A stretch of DNA of 64,000 bases from Allorhizobium borbori (lineage in GTDB: Bacteria; Pseudomonadota; Alphaproteobacteria; Rhizobiales; Rhizobiaceae), in the NCBI RefSeq assembly GCF_014196535.1, contig NZ_JACIDU010000001.1:1-64000 (forward strand), written 5' to 3'. The notes beneath the pieces are model-generated. The model was not told the origin of the DNA and made no database searches. It saw only the letters and a list, made by a program, of their open reading frames with translations. Both the position numbers and the translations under genes were made by a program. Shown piece by piece: positions 15,600 through 25,024 of this stretch. Position 1 is the first letter of the stretch, and each line of letters begins with the position of its first letter.

Positions 15600-16634
15600 T
15601 CAAAAACGGCCTGCGGCCAGCTTTCGATAAATTGTTTCGAGATCGTTGCCCGCCCGCTCCAGAAGCCGCCGCTCCCAGTCGAGCGAGGTCCGGAGGATCA
15701 GGTTGAGGTCGTTGTAGCGCGGCGCCCAGCCAAGCTCCTGACCAATCAGCCGGGCGTCGGCGATGACACTGGCGAGATCGCCGGCGCGGCGCGGACAGAA
15801 ATTCACCTTGAAGTCGCAGTTCTCGATGTCCATCACCGCCTGCAGCACTTCGAGCACCGAGAAACCCTGCCCATAACCGCAATTGGCAACCAGCGGCGCG
15901 CCACCGGCACGCAGGTAGGTCAGCGCCGAAAGATGCGCCTCGACCAGATCGTTGACATGGATGAAGTCCCGCACGCCGGAACCGTCCGGTGTCGGATAAT
16001 CCGTGCCGTAGACATCGATGTGATCGCGCGCGCCAAGCGCCGCCTCGCAGACGACCTTGATCAAGTGGGTCGCGCCCTTGGTGGATTGACCGGTGCGGCC
16101 CTGCACGTCTGCGCCGGCAACATTAAAGTAACGCAGCGTCACATAGTTGAAGTCATAGGCCGCGGCTGTGTCGCGCAGCATGATTTCAGACATCAGCTTC
16201 GACAGGCCATAGGGAGTTTCGGGACTGACAACACCACTTTCCGGCACGGGACCCGCCACCGGCTGACGACCATAAACCGCCGCCGTGGACGAGAAGATCA
16301 TGTGCGGAATGCCGGCAGCCACTGCCTCATCAATCAGCGTGCGCGTGTTGGCCGTGTTGTTTTCGTAGTAACGCAGCGGATGAGCGACAGATTCCGGCAC
16401 GACAACCGAGCCGGCGAAGTGCAGGATGGCGTTGATCCTGTTTTCGCTGAAGATCTGTTGAAGAATCGTCCGGTCCCCGACATCACCCAGATAAAACCGG
16501 GCATCCGGCGCAACCGCCCAGCGGAACCCGGTCGAGAGCCGGTCGACAACGACGACATCCTCACCCGCATCCAGCAAGGCCCAGACCATGTGACTGCCGA
16601 TATATCCAGCCCCACCCGTAACCAAAACAGCCAT
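15600..16634 (-). CDS. galE: UDP-glucose 4-epimerase
   Basis: GalE interconverts UDP-glucose and UDP-galactose using tightly bound NAD+. The 344-residue protein has the Rossmann motif V-T-G-G-A-G-Y-I-G-S-H at residues 5-15, F-S-S-T-A-A-V-Y-G near 114-122 and the catalytic Tyr142-x-x-x-Lys146 pair in P-Y-G-L-S-K. In rhizobia the homologue (exoB) supplies UDP-galactose for exopolysaccharide and LPS. No exo genes are in the window. It converges with the DUF442 gene, about 60 bases apart. Confidence 0.94.
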   Translation of the reverse strand: MAVLVTGGAGYIGSHMVWALLDAGEDVVVVDRLSTGFRWAVAPDARFYLGDVGDRTILQQIFSENRINAILHFAGSVVVPESVAHPLRYYENNTANTRTLIDEAVAAGIPHMIFSSTAAVYGRQPVAGPVPESGVVSPETPYGLSKLMSEIMLRDTAAAYDFNYVTLRYFNVAGADVQGRTGQSTKGATHLIKVVCEAALGARDHIDVYGTDYPTPDGSGVRDFIHVNDLVEAHLSALTYLRAGGAPLVANCGYGQGFSVLEVLQAVMDIENCDFKVNFCPRRAGDLASVIADARLIGQELGWAPRYNDLNLILRTSLDWERRLLERAGNDLETIYRKLAAGRF

Positions 16635-16781
16635 GACTTACTTCCCTGTCTTTTCTTATGGAAAGTAAGATTGCACGGCTCCATTCAAAATTGGTTATTT
16701 CAGAAGTTACACACCAGAAATGGGAGTGTTAATTCAAATCTATACTTAAAGAGATTTTGAAGAATTCGGTAGAATTTTATC

Positions 16782-16815
16782 TTTTGGCGGCGAAACCCCT
16801 GTTCCGCCGCCAAAA
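16782..16815. repeat. GC-rich hairpin downstream of the class I/II aminotransferase
   Basis: TTTTGGCGGCG (16782-16792) and CGCCGCCAAAA (16805-16815) are perfect 11-bp arms around a 12-base loop. It starts just past the aminotransferase stop and could end that minus-strand transcript. The stem is followed by A rather than T on both strands, so it is not a standard intrinsic terminator. The remaining space up to galE holds no gene. Confidence 0.5.
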
Positions 16816-16819
16816 TGGG

Positions 16820-17989
16820 TCAGAGCTTGCGGATGTAATCGGCAAGACGCGCGGCGGCTTCACGCACCTGAGCGGGGTTGCGCAGGAAGCAGGCGCGCAG
16901 CATCACCTCGCCGCCCGCCCCGAAGGCCGTTCCAGGCGCCAGCGCCACCGCCGCCTTGTCAACGATATCGAAGGCCGCCTGGCGGCTGTCGGTGATGCCA
17001 TCGATCTTCAGGAAGGCATAAAGCGCGCCGTCCGGTTTCAGCGTCTCGACCCGATTGGTGGCCAGCAGCGTATCGCAAAGAATGTCGCGGCCCTGGCGCG
17101 CCCGCTCGATATTCTCGCGCACGAAGTCGTCACCGTCATTCAGCGCCACGACGGCGCCGCGCTGCATGAACTGCGCCACGCCGGAATTGGAATACTGCAC
17201 GAGGTTTTCGATCACCTGGCCGAGTTCCGGCGGGGCCACCAGCCAGCCGACGCGCCAGCCGGTCATGGACCAGTTCTTCGAGAAGGAATTGGCGAAGATG
17301 ATGCGGTCGCCCTCTTCCATGATGTCGAGGAAGGAAGGCGCGCGCCGCGCGCCTGCGAAATGATAGAGGCTGTAGATCTCGTCGGCGATAATCCACAGAC
17401 CATGCTTGCGGGCCAGCGCCAGAATAGCGGTGAGATCGTCGCGGTTCGCGGTCCAGCCGGTCGGGTTCGACGGCGTATTGATGAACAGTGCCCGCGTCCT
17501 AGGCGTGATCGCGGCTTCCAGCTTGTCGAGATCGACCACCCAGCGGCCACCCGTGAAGGACAGCGTGACCCCCTTCGGATGCGCGCCCGCCAGTTCCGTG
17601 GCGGAAATGATGTTCGGCCAGATGGGCGAGAGGTAGATGAGTTCGTCGCCCGGCTCCGTCACGGCCTGAACGGCCAGCGCGATGGCATGCATGCCCGAAC
17701 CGGTGACATAAAAATGGTCGGTCGAAAGCCGCTTGTCGAAATGGCGCGCATAATAATCGGAGAGCGCCTGGCGCAGCTCCGGAATGCCCCGCTGCCAGGT
17801 GTAGAAGGTCTCGCCGTTCTTCAAGGCTTCGGCCACGGCGTCGCTGATGAAGGAGGGCGTGGGCAGGTCGCCTTCGCCGGCCCAGAGCGGAATCAACCCT
17901 TCACGGCCACGGGCATAGGTGATGACTTCGACAATGCCGCTTTCGGGGGCGGCAAGCGCGCGGGGGCTCAGGCTTTCCAGAACCGTCAC
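16820..17989 (-). CDS. Class I/II PLP-dependent aminotransferase (aspartate-aminotransferase-like)
   Basis: The 389-residue fold-type I aminotransferase shows N-T-P-S-N-P-T-G-W, I-I-A-D-E-I-Y-S-L-Y and the PLP-lysine motif S-F-S-K-N-W-S-M-T-G-W-R-V-G-W, with the substrate-binding arginine in V-M-L-R-A-C-F-L-R. The start is GTG at 17989, with AAGGAG six bases upstream; an ATG at 18067 would run back through two hairpins. The amino acid substrate is not decidable: aspartate, aromatic and other donors occur in this subgroup. It is transcribed away from galE's upstream side and follows mscL on the minus strand. Confidence 0.88.
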   Translation of the reverse strand: MTVLESLSPRALAAPESGIVEVITYARGREGLIPLWAGEGDLPTPSFISDAVAEALKNGETFYTWQRGIPELRQALSDYYARHFDKRLSTDHFYVTGSGMHAIALAVQAVTEPGDELIYLSPIWPNIISATELAGAHPKGVTLSFTGGRWVVDLDKLEAAITPRTRALFINTPSNPTGWTANRDDLTAILALARKHGLWIIADEIYSLYHFAGARRAPSFLDIMEEGDRIIFANSFSKNWSMTGWRVGWLVAPPELGQVIENLVQYSNSGVAQFMQRGAVVALNDGDDFVRENIERARQGRDILCDTLLATNRVETLKPDGALYAFLKIDGITDSRQAAFDIVDKAAVALAPGTAFGAGGEVMLRACFLRNPAQVREAAARLADYIRKL

Positions 17990-18023
17990 GGGGCTCTCCT
18001 TGATCGGTGTTTTAAAAATGACA

Positions 18024-18068
18024 AGGCCGGAAACGGTGTTCCGGCCTGCGATGCCGACAGACGGCATC
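18024..18068 (-). terminator. Two tandem hairpins between mscL and the aminotransferase, the second terminator-like
   Basis: On the minus strand GATGCCG-TCTGT-CGGCATC (18068-18050) is followed by AGGCCGGAA-CACCGT-TTCCGGCCT (18047-18024), then TGTCATTTTT. The second stem with its T-run looks like an intrinsic terminator, most simply for mscL. It lies only about 34 bases before the GTG of the next gene, so a leader attenuator is also possible. On the plus strand the GATGCCG hairpin is followed by CGTTTTT. Confidence 0.6.
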
Positions 18069-18180
18069 CGTTTTTGTGTTCTAGCCCAAATGCCATGAAA
18101 AATCCCATGACATTCCGTGCGGCACCGATCTATTCCCGTGATGGATCAAGGTCGGCGCACGCCCGGACCCGGCAACCGGA

Positions 18181-18609
18181 TCAGCTTTTCTTGAGAAGGT
18201 CGCGGATTTCGGTCAGGAGCTGAATGTCGGCCGGCGGAGCAACAGGTGCTGCGGGCTCTTCGACCTTCTGCTTTTCAACGGACAGGCGCAACTTGTTCAC
18301 GGCCTTCACCATCAGGAAGATGATCCAGGCCAGGATGAGGAAGTTGATGAGGACGGTGATGAAGTTGCCATAGGCGAAGACGGCGCCCTGTTCGCGGGCG
18401 GCGGCCAGCGTCGCGGCGTTTACGTTGGAACTCAACGGCAGGAAGTAGTTGGAAAAGTCGAAACCGCCGAAAATCGCACCGACGATCGGCATGATGATGT
18501 CATCGACCAGTGACGAAACGATCTTGCCGAACGCGCCGCCGATAATCACGCCGACTGCGAGGTCCATCACATTGCCCCTGGCGATGAACGCCTTGAATTC
18601 ATTCAGCAT
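18181..18609 (-). CDS. mscL: Large-conductance mechanosensitive channel
   Basis: MscL is a homopentameric inner-membrane channel that opens under membrane tension to release solutes during hypo-osmotic shock. The 142-residue protein has the conserved amphipathic start [27 protein letters not shown] as its N-terminal helix and TM1, a periplasmic loop, TM2 around [13 protein letters not shown] and the C-terminal helix bundle. ATG 18609 has AAGGAG nine bases upstream. A longer in-frame start is rejected. The 258 bases between it and the divergent kinase gene hold no gene. Confidence 0.96.
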   Translation of the reverse strand: MLNEFKAFIARGNVMDLAVGVIIGGAFGKIVSSLVDDIIMPIVGAIFGGFDFSNYFLPLSSNVNAATLAAAREQGAVFAYGNFITVLINFLILAWIIFLMVKAVNKLRLSVEKQKVEEPAAPVAPPADIQLLTEIRDLLKKS

Positions 18610-18867
18610 ATTACCCACTCCTTGGTTAAATTCCGAGCCCCTGACCCGGCGCGGCGAACGCGTCATGCTTCGCCGCTGCGCCGGATTGACTATTAGCAGA
18701 AAGACGTATCGTCCACAGCGAATTTTTCAATGGATTCCGTCCGAAGCCGGTTGCTTCCACGACCCGGCCGTCAAACCTAAGACTTAAATACGGACAATTT
18801 CCTTGCGTTGCGGTTTGACCTGTCCCTATAGGTGATCTCAACCGATCAGCGGCGACCCGGAGGAGAC

Positions 18868-21800
18868 ATGCTCGCAGGCTGGATCATTTTGGCGGCCGCG
18901 TTTGCCTATCTTCTGCTGCTGTTTGCGGTGGCAAGCTATGGCGACCGTCGGACGCGGGAGAAGGGCGTCCCTGAGAAGGGGCGACCGACGGTCTATGCCC
19001 TTTCGATCGCGATCTACTGCACGTCCTGGACTTATTTCGGCGGCGTGGGGCTTGCGAGTGCCCGTGGCCTCGAATTCATGGCGATCTATATCGGCCCGAT
19101 TCTCGTCTTTACGCTCGGCATGCCGGTGCTCCAGCGCATCACCGCGCTCGCCAAGGCGGAAAAGCTCACCTCCATCGCCGATTTCATTGCAGCGCGCTAT
19201 GGCAAGAACCCGGCAGTGGCAACCATCGTCGCGCTCATTTCGCTGGTCGGAGCCATTCCCTATATCGCGCTTCAGCTCAAGGCCGTGTCCGGTTCGGTTT
19301 CGGCCATGGTCGATCCCGCCGCCTACGGCATCGGCGACGGCAACCTTTATTTCGTCGATCTCGCGCTGCTCGTCACCGCCATTCTCACGGTCTTCGCCAT
19401 CATCTTCGGCACGCGCCACACCGATGCAACAGAGCATCAGGATGGCCTCATCCTCGCCGTCTCCATGGAATCGCTGGTCAAGCTGGTCGCCTTTGGCACC
19501 GCCTGCCTTGCGGTGGTGTTCCTCATCTTCGACGGGCCGGCCGACCTCTGGGAAAAGGCGCTTTCCAACCAACGCGCCATGCAGGCGCTGTCCTACCAGA
19601 CGCCCATCAGCCGCTGGCTGGTGCTTATCATGCTTTCGGCCTTCGCCATCATTCTCCTGCCGCGCCAGTTCCATGTGACCGTGGTGGAAAACCGGACGCC
19701 TGAGGAACTTCGCCGCGCCGGACGGCTCCTGCCGCTCTATCTCGTCGCCATCAACCTCTTTGTGCTGCCGGTCGCCATCGGCGGCGTGATCGTGTTCGGC
19801 GGTACCGGCAATGCCGACCTCTATGTTCTGGCACTGCCCTTTTCCCATGACATGAAGCTGGTGACGCTCATCACCTTCATTGGCGGTTTTTCCGCCGCCA
19901 CCGCCATGGTCATCGTCGCGTCGGTGGCGCTGGCCATCACCGTGTCAAACGATATCGTCATGCCGATCCTGCTGCGCCAGCGCCTGATCGGCAGGCAGAG
20001 CCAGCGCGACGACTTCGCGCGTACGCTGCTCAACATCCGCCGTACCGCGATCCTCGCGATCATGATGCTCGGCTATCTCTATTACCGCTCGGTCAATGTC
20101 GAGACCGGCCTTGCCTCCATCGGCCTGCTGTCCTTTGCGGCGGTGGCGCAGATGGCGCCGGCATTGTTCGGCGGCCTGGTCTGGCGGCGGGCAAATGCCC
20201 GCGGCGCTATTGCGGGCCTCACCTCCGGTTTCTTCGTCTGGGCCTATCTGCTTTTCGTGCCGAGCCTTGGCGGACCGGACAACAGCCATGTGGCGGCGGC
20301 CATTCTCGGCTTCCTGTTCCCCGGTATTTCCGCCTTTCACTCGGAGCATTCGGACCCGCTGGTCACCGTCTCCATCCTGAGCCTGCTGGTGAACTGCACC
20401 GCCTTCGTGCTGGGCTCGCTGTCGCGCAACCCGAAACCCGTGGAGCGTATCCAGTCCGGCATCTTCGTGAAGCGCCACTCGCGCTCTCAGTTCGCCACGC
20501 GCGGCTGGAAGACCCGCGTCAATGTCGGCGATCTCAAGGTCGCCATCGCCCGCTATCTCGGCGACGAGCGCATGATGCGCTCCTTCGAGAACTACGAAAA
20601 GAATATCGGCCGCAGGCTGGAGGACGACCAGCCCGCCGATATGGCGCTCATTCATTATTCCGAACAGCTTCTCGGCAGCGCCATCGGCTCTTCCTCGGCA
20701 CGGCTCGTGCTGTCACTCATCCTGCAAAAAGCCGAGGACACCTCCGCCGACACCGCCTGGCTGCTCGATCAGGCATCGGAGGCCCTGCAGTATAACCAGG
20801 ACATGCTGCAGACCGCACTGTCGCAGATGGACCAGGGCATCGCCGTCTTCGACAGTTCGAACCGCCTGACGATCTGGAACCGCCGATTCCGCTCGCTGCT
20901 TGACCTGCCGGAGCATATCGGCCAGGTCGGGTTCCCGCTGACCGAGATCATCGCCATCCTGACCGAGCGCGGCGACATCGCACCGGACGAACCGCAAAAG
21001 CTTGTCTCCACCTTCCGCACGCTGGATGCGCCCTTCCCGCTGGTGCTGTCTGGCGGCGAGCGCATCATCGAGGTGCGCTCCAACGCGATGCCCGACAAGG
21101 GCATCGTGGCGACCTTTACCGATATTACCCAGCGCGTGGAGGCAGACCGGGCACTGAAGCAGGCAAACGAAACGCTGGAACAGCGAGTGAGCGAACGCAC
21201 CGCGGAACTGACCCGCGTGAACCGCGAACTGGCCGAGGCCCGCGCCAGCGCCGACGAGGCGAATATCGGCAAGACCCGCTTCTTCGCCGCCGCCGGCCAC
21301 GACATTCTTCAGCCGTTGAATGCCGCACGTCTTTACTCCTCCTCGCTGGTGGAGCGCATGGGCGATTCCGAAAACAGTTCGCTGGTACGCAACATCGATT
21401 CGGCGCTGGAATCGGTGGAGATCATTCTCGGCGCCGTTCTCGACATTTCGCGCCTCGACACCGGCGCCATGAAAGCGCGCTTTTCCTCCGTCGATCTCAA
21501 CGAACTGCTGCAGCGCGTCGAAACCGACTTCGCACCCATGGCCCGTGAAAAGAACCTTGAATTCGTGGTTCTGCCGACGAAGCTCAGAACCCGCTCTGAT
21601 CCCAATCTCCTGCGCCGGCTGGTGCAGAACCTTGTATCCAACGCCATCAAGTACACGATCTCCGGCAAGGTCATCGTCGGCGTGCGCAAATGGGGCAACG
21701 AGACGGTCATTCAGGTCACGGATTCCGGCATCGGCATCCCCTCCTCCAAATTCCGCACCGTGTTCAAGGAATTCGCCAGGCTGGATCAGGGGGCCCGTAC

Positions 21801-22377
21801 GGCTTCGGGCCTCGGGCTTGGCCTCTCCATCGTCGATCGCATCGCGCGGGTACTGAACCACCGTGTCGAGCTTCTGTCGCGGCCCGGCAGGGGAACGACC
21901 TTCCGCGTCTTCGCGCCGCTCGACCTCACCGTGCCGCAGCCGCAGCCGGTGGTCGCCTCCCCCGCGCCGGAGCCGGCCATCCAGCCGCTGCGCGGCTTCC
22001 GGGTGCTCTGCATCGATAACGAGCAGGCCATTCTCGATGGCATGTCCATGCTGATTTCGGGCTGGGGCTGCGTCGTGCAGACGGCGGGTTCGGTCGAGGC
22101 GCTCGATACGGTTTTTGCAGACAATCCGGACGCGCCCGACCTTGTGATCGCCGATTACCATCTGGACGATGGAAGCGGCATCGGCGCCATTCTGCGACTG
22201 CGCGCGCTTTACGGGCGCGACATTCCAGCCCTTCTCATCACCGCCGACCGGACGCAGGAAGTGCGCGGCGAGGCAGAGAAGCACCATATCGGCCTGCAGC
22301 ACAAGCCGGTTCGCCCGGCCGCACTGCGCGCCTACCTCACCCAGGTGGCCGGCCAGAAGAAAATCGCAGCAGAATAA
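18868..22377 (+). CDS. SLC5 transporter-fused hybrid histidine kinase with PAS and receiver domains
   Basis: The 1169-residue protein fuses a sodium/solute symporter-like membrane region (about residues 1-490, a dozen or more hydrophobic segments) to a linker, a PAS-like domain (about 655-770), a coiled coil and a histidine kinase. The H-box F-F-A-A-A-G-H-D-I-L-Q-P-L-N has His811; L-V-S-N-A-I-K-Y-T is the N-box. The C-terminal receiver has Asp1096 in V-I-A-D-Y-H-L. This is the architecture of CbrA/CrbS/MxtR-type sensors, which control carbon or acetate use with LuxR-type regulators. ATG 18868 follows GGAGGAG. No response regulator is adjacent; the closest candidate is at 47.6 kb. Confidence 0.92.
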   Translation: MLAGWIILAAAFAYLLLLFAVASYGDRRTREKGVPEKGRPTVYALSIAIYCTSWTYFGGVGLASARGLEFMAIYIGPILVFTLGMPVLQRITALAKAEKLTSIADFIAARYGKNPAVATIVALISLVGAIPYIALQLKAVSGSVSAMVDPAAYGIGDGNLYFVDLALLVTAILTVFAIIFGTRHTDATEHQDGLILAVSMESLVKLVAFGTACLAVVFLIFDGPADLWEKALSNQRAMQALSYQTPISRWLVLIMLSAFAIILLPRQFHVTVVENRTPEELRRAGRLLPLYLVAINLFVLPVAIGGVIVFGGTGNADLYVLALPFSHDMKLVTLITFIGGFSAATAMVIVASVALAITVSNDIVMPILLRQRLIGRQSQRDDFARTLLNIRRTAILAIMMLGYLYYRSVNVETGLASIGLLSFAAVAQMAPALFGGLVWRRANARGAIAGLTSGFFVWAYLLFVPSLGGPDNSHVAAAILGFLFPGISAFHSEHSDPLVTVSILSLLVNCTAFVLGSLSRNPKPVERIQSGIFVKRHSRSQFATRGWKTRVNVGDLKVAIARYLGDERMMRSFENYEKNIGRRLEDDQPADMALIHYSEQLLGSAIGSSSARLVLSLILQKAEDTSADTAWLLDQASEALQYNQDMLQTALSQMDQGIAVFDSSNRLTIWNRRFRSLLDLPEHIGQVGFPLTEIIAILTERGDIAPDEPQKLVSTFRTLDAPFPLVLSGGERIIEVRSNAMPDKGIVATFTDITQRVEADRALKQANETLEQRVSERTAELTRVNRELAEARASADEANIGKTRFFAAAGHDILQPLNAARLYSSSLVERMGDSENSSLVRNIDSALESVEIILGAVLDISRLDTGAMKARFSSVDLNELLQRVETDFAPMAREKNLEFVVLPTKLRTRSDPNLLRRLVQNLVSNAIKYTISGKVIVGVRKWGNETVIQVTDSGIGIPSSKFRTVFKEFARLDQGARTASGLGLGLSIVDRIARVLNHRVELLSRPGRGTTFRVFAPLDLTVPQPQPVVASPAPEPAIQPLRGFRVLCIDNEQAILDGMSMLISGWGCVVQTAGSVEALDTVFADNPDAPDLVIADYHLDDGSGIGAILRLRALYGRDIPALLITADRTQEVRGEAEKHHIGLQHKPVRPAALRAYLTQVAGQKKIAAE

Positions 22378-22450
22378 GGGAGGCGGCTGGAATTCGGCCA
22401 TATTCACCCGATGTAAGACGACGCTTTGTTCTCAACGGAATTGCCGCGCG

Positions 22451-25024
22451 ATGAAATTCTCCTCGCTTGCCCCGGCCACGCGCAGCCTTCTGGCGCGACT
22501 GGCGGAACCTCTTGCCTTCGCGGCCGCCCTTGGCGTGTTCGGCCTTGTCGTCTTCGCACTCTATCGCCTGACCGGTGAAGTGCGCTATGACGACGTCGTC
22601 GCCTCCCTTGTGGCAACGCCGGTCTCCGACCTGCTGCTGGCCGTATTCTTCACCGGCCTTTCCTATGCCGCGCTCGTGGCCTACGATTTCAATGCGCTGG
22701 CCTATATCCATCGCAACAAGGTGCCGCCCGTCACCGTCGCCATGACCGCGTTCTCGGCCTATGCGGTCAGCAACTCCGTCGGCTTCGGACCGTTGAGCGG
22801 CGGCGCCATCCGCTACCGGGTCTATACGAAGTTCGGCCTCTCGCCGGAAGATATCGCGCGGATTGTCGCCTTTGTTACGTTTTCCTTCGGCATTGGCCTT
22901 GCGACCGTGACCGCGCTGGCAGTGCTGCCGGTTGCAAACCACCTCGGCAGCGCAATGGGTCTCGACCCACTGGCGCTTCGAACCGGCGCCGTGGTCGCGC
23001 TCATCCTGATTGCAGCCCTCGCCTGGCTCGGTCACCGCGGCAAGCCGTTGAAACTGGGCAAACTGACTCTGACCCTGCCGGATACGGCCACCGCAGCCCG
23101 CCAGTTCCTTGTCACCGCGCTCGATATCGCCGCCTCGGCCAGCGTGCTCTACGTGCTGATGCCACATACCGGTCTCGGCTGGCCGTCCTTCCTCGCCATC
23201 TATGCGGCGGCGATCGGTCTTGGCGTGCTATCGCATGTGCCGGCAGGTCTCGGTGTTTTCGAAGCGGTCATGGTGGCCGCGCTCAGCGGCGGCGATGCCG
23301 GCGTGGAACAGATCCTCTCGGCGCTCGTCTTATACCGCATCATCTATTATGTGCTGCCGATGGTCACCGCCATCGCCATTCTCTCCGTGTCGCTGGTGCG
23401 GCCGCTGGCAACCCGCCTTCCGGTCGCCGCCCTCGCCCAGTTGGCGCCGGTGCTGACCTCGGCGCTTGCCTTCCTGTGCGGCACGATGCTGGTTCTCTCC
23501 TCCGTCACGCCGACACCGGACGTCAATCTCGACTTCCTCTCCGATGTCCTGCCGCTACCGCTTATCGAAGGCGCGCATTTCCTCGCCTCCATCCTCGGCC
23601 TCGTGCTGATCCTTGCGGCACGAGGGCTTCAGCAACGGCTGGACGGGGCGCTGGTCGTGGCCATCGTGGCGAGCCTTGCGGCCATCGTCTTTTCGCTGGT
23701 CAAGGCCGCCGCCGTAGTGGAAGCCGGGCTTCTGGCCCTTCTGGTGTTCAGCCTTGTGGCGACCCGTCACCGCTTCGATCGCCGCGCCTCGCTGATCAAC
23801 CAGCCGCTTTCGCCACCCTGGCTCTTCGCCATGCTGGTGGTTCTGGCCGGCGCCTGCACCATTCTGTTCTTCGTCTATCGCGATGTGGAATACAGTCACG
23901 ACCTGTGGTGGCAGTTCGAGTTTTCCGAGGAAGCACCGCGTTCGCTGCGCGCAGCCCTTGGTCTTGCCATCTTCGGCACCGCCGCCGGTCTTTTCGCACT
24001 GCTCAGGCCCGTGGTTCACCATATGGCGCCCGAAGAAGCCCATGGGGTGGAAAGGGCCACCGCCATCGTCATGACGCAGGACGTCGCCGACGCCAATCTG
24101 GTTCGCATGGGCGACAAGCGCGTGATGTTCTCGCACAGCGGCAAAAGCTTCCTGATGTATGGCTGCTACGGGCGCTCGTTCATAGCCTTCCTCGATCCGG
24201 TGGGCGAAGCGGACGAACTGCCCGAACTCGTGTGGCAATTCGTGGAATTTGCCCGTGCCCAAGGCGGGCGTGCCGTCTTCTATCAGGTTTCGCCCGCCAT
24301 TCTCTCGCCTTTGGCCGATGCGGGGCTTCGCGCCTTCAAGCTCGGTGAACTGGCAGAGGTGCGGCTGGACACCTTCGACCTGAAGGGCGGTCGATGGGCG
24401 AACTTGCGCCAGTCGGTCAGCCGCGGCGAACGTGACGGGCTGACTTTTGCGCTTCTTCCGCCCGAGGCCGTGCCCGCGGTGATGGAGGACCTGCGCGCCG
24501 TTTCCGATGCCTGGCTTGCCGAGCATGACAGCCGCGAGAAGGGCTTTTCGCTGGGCATCTTCGATCCCGATTACGTCGCTTCCCAGCCGGTCGCCGTGCT
24601 TCGCGTCGAAGACCGGATCGTCGCCTTCGCAACGGTCATGGTCACGGATACCAAGGCCGAAGGAACGGTGGACCTGATGCGCTTCCACCCGGATGCGCCG
24701 AAGGGGGCGATGGACTTCCTGTTCGTGAAGATCATGCTGCATTTGCGCGAAGAGGGTTATAGCACCTTCAATCTCGGCATGGCGCCGCTTGCCGGCATCC
24801 GCAAGCGCGAGGCGGCGCCCGTCTGGGACAGGCTGGGCGGCGCGGTCTATGATCTCGGCGAACGCTTCTATAATTTCAAGGGCCTGCGTGCCTTCAAGCA
24901 GAAGTTCAATCCCCATTGGCAACCGCGCTATCTCGCCGTTTCAGGCGGCGGAAACCCGCTGATTGCCCTGATGGACGTAACCCTGCTGATCGGCGGTGGT
25001 ATAAAAGGAGTCGTCGGAAAATGA
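22451..25024 (+). CDS. lpiA: Bifunctional lysylphosphatidylglycerol synthetase/flippase (MprF family, LpiA)
   Basis: The 857-residue inner-membrane protein has about 14 hydrophobic segments in its first ~540 residues (flippase part, with G-P-L-S-G-G-A-I-R-Y-R and the later G-L-G-V-F-E motif), followed by a cytosolic aminoacyl-transferase domain with R-Q-S-V-S-R-G-E-R and D-L-M-R-F-H-P-D-A-P-K-G-A-M-D-F-L. MprF/LpiA moves lysine from Lys-tRNA to phosphatidylglycerol, lowering surface charge and giving acid and cationic-peptide tolerance. In rhizobia lpiA is low-pH inducible and paired with acvB, as here: its TGA overlaps the acvB ATG. Confidence 0.94.
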   Translation: MKFSSLAPATRSLLARLAEPLAFAAALGVFGLVVFALYRLTGEVRYDDVVASLVATPVSDLLLAVFFTGLSYAALVAYDFNALAYIHRNKVPPVTVAMTAFSAYAVSNSVGFGPLSGGAIRYRVYTKFGLSPEDIARIVAFVTFSFGIGLATVTALAVLPVANHLGSAMGLDPLALRTGAVVALILIAALAWLGHRGKPLKLGKLTLTLPDTATAARQFLVTALDIAASASVLYVLMPHTGLGWPSFLAIYAAAIGLGVLSHVPAGLGVFEAVMVAALSGGDAGVEQILSALVLYRIIYYVLPMVTAIAILSVSLVRPLATRLPVAALAQLAPVLTSALAFLCGTMLVLSSVTPTPDVNLDFLSDVLPLPLIEGAHFLASILGLVLILAARGLQQRLDGALVVAIVASLAAIVFSLVKAAAVVEAGLLALLVFSLVATRHRFDRRASLINQPLSPPWLFAMLVVLAGACTILFFVYRDVEYSHDLWWQFEFSEEAPRSLRAALGLAIFGTAAGLFALLRPVVHHMAPEEAHGVERATAIVMTQDVADANLVRMGDKRVMFSHSGKSFLMYGCYGRSFIAFLDPVGEADELPELVWQFVEFARAQGGRAVFYQVSPAILSPLADAGLRAFKLGELAEVRLDTFDLKGGRWANLRQSVSRGERDGLTFALLPPEAVPAVMEDLRAVSDAWLAEHDSREKGFSLGIFDPDYVASQPVAVLRVEDRIVAFATVMVTDTKAEGTVDLMRFHPDAPKGAMDFLFVKIMLHLREEGYSTFNLGMAPLAGIRKREAAPVWDRLGGAVYDLGERFYNFKGLRAFKQKFNPHWQPRYLAVSGGGNPLIALMDVTLLIGGGIKGVVGK

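Noticed and set aside
16782-16815. Hairpin after the class I/II aminotransferase as an intrinsic terminator
   Set aside because: The stem is flanked by T on its 5' side and A on its 3' side on both strands, so no U-tract follows; kept only as a repeat.
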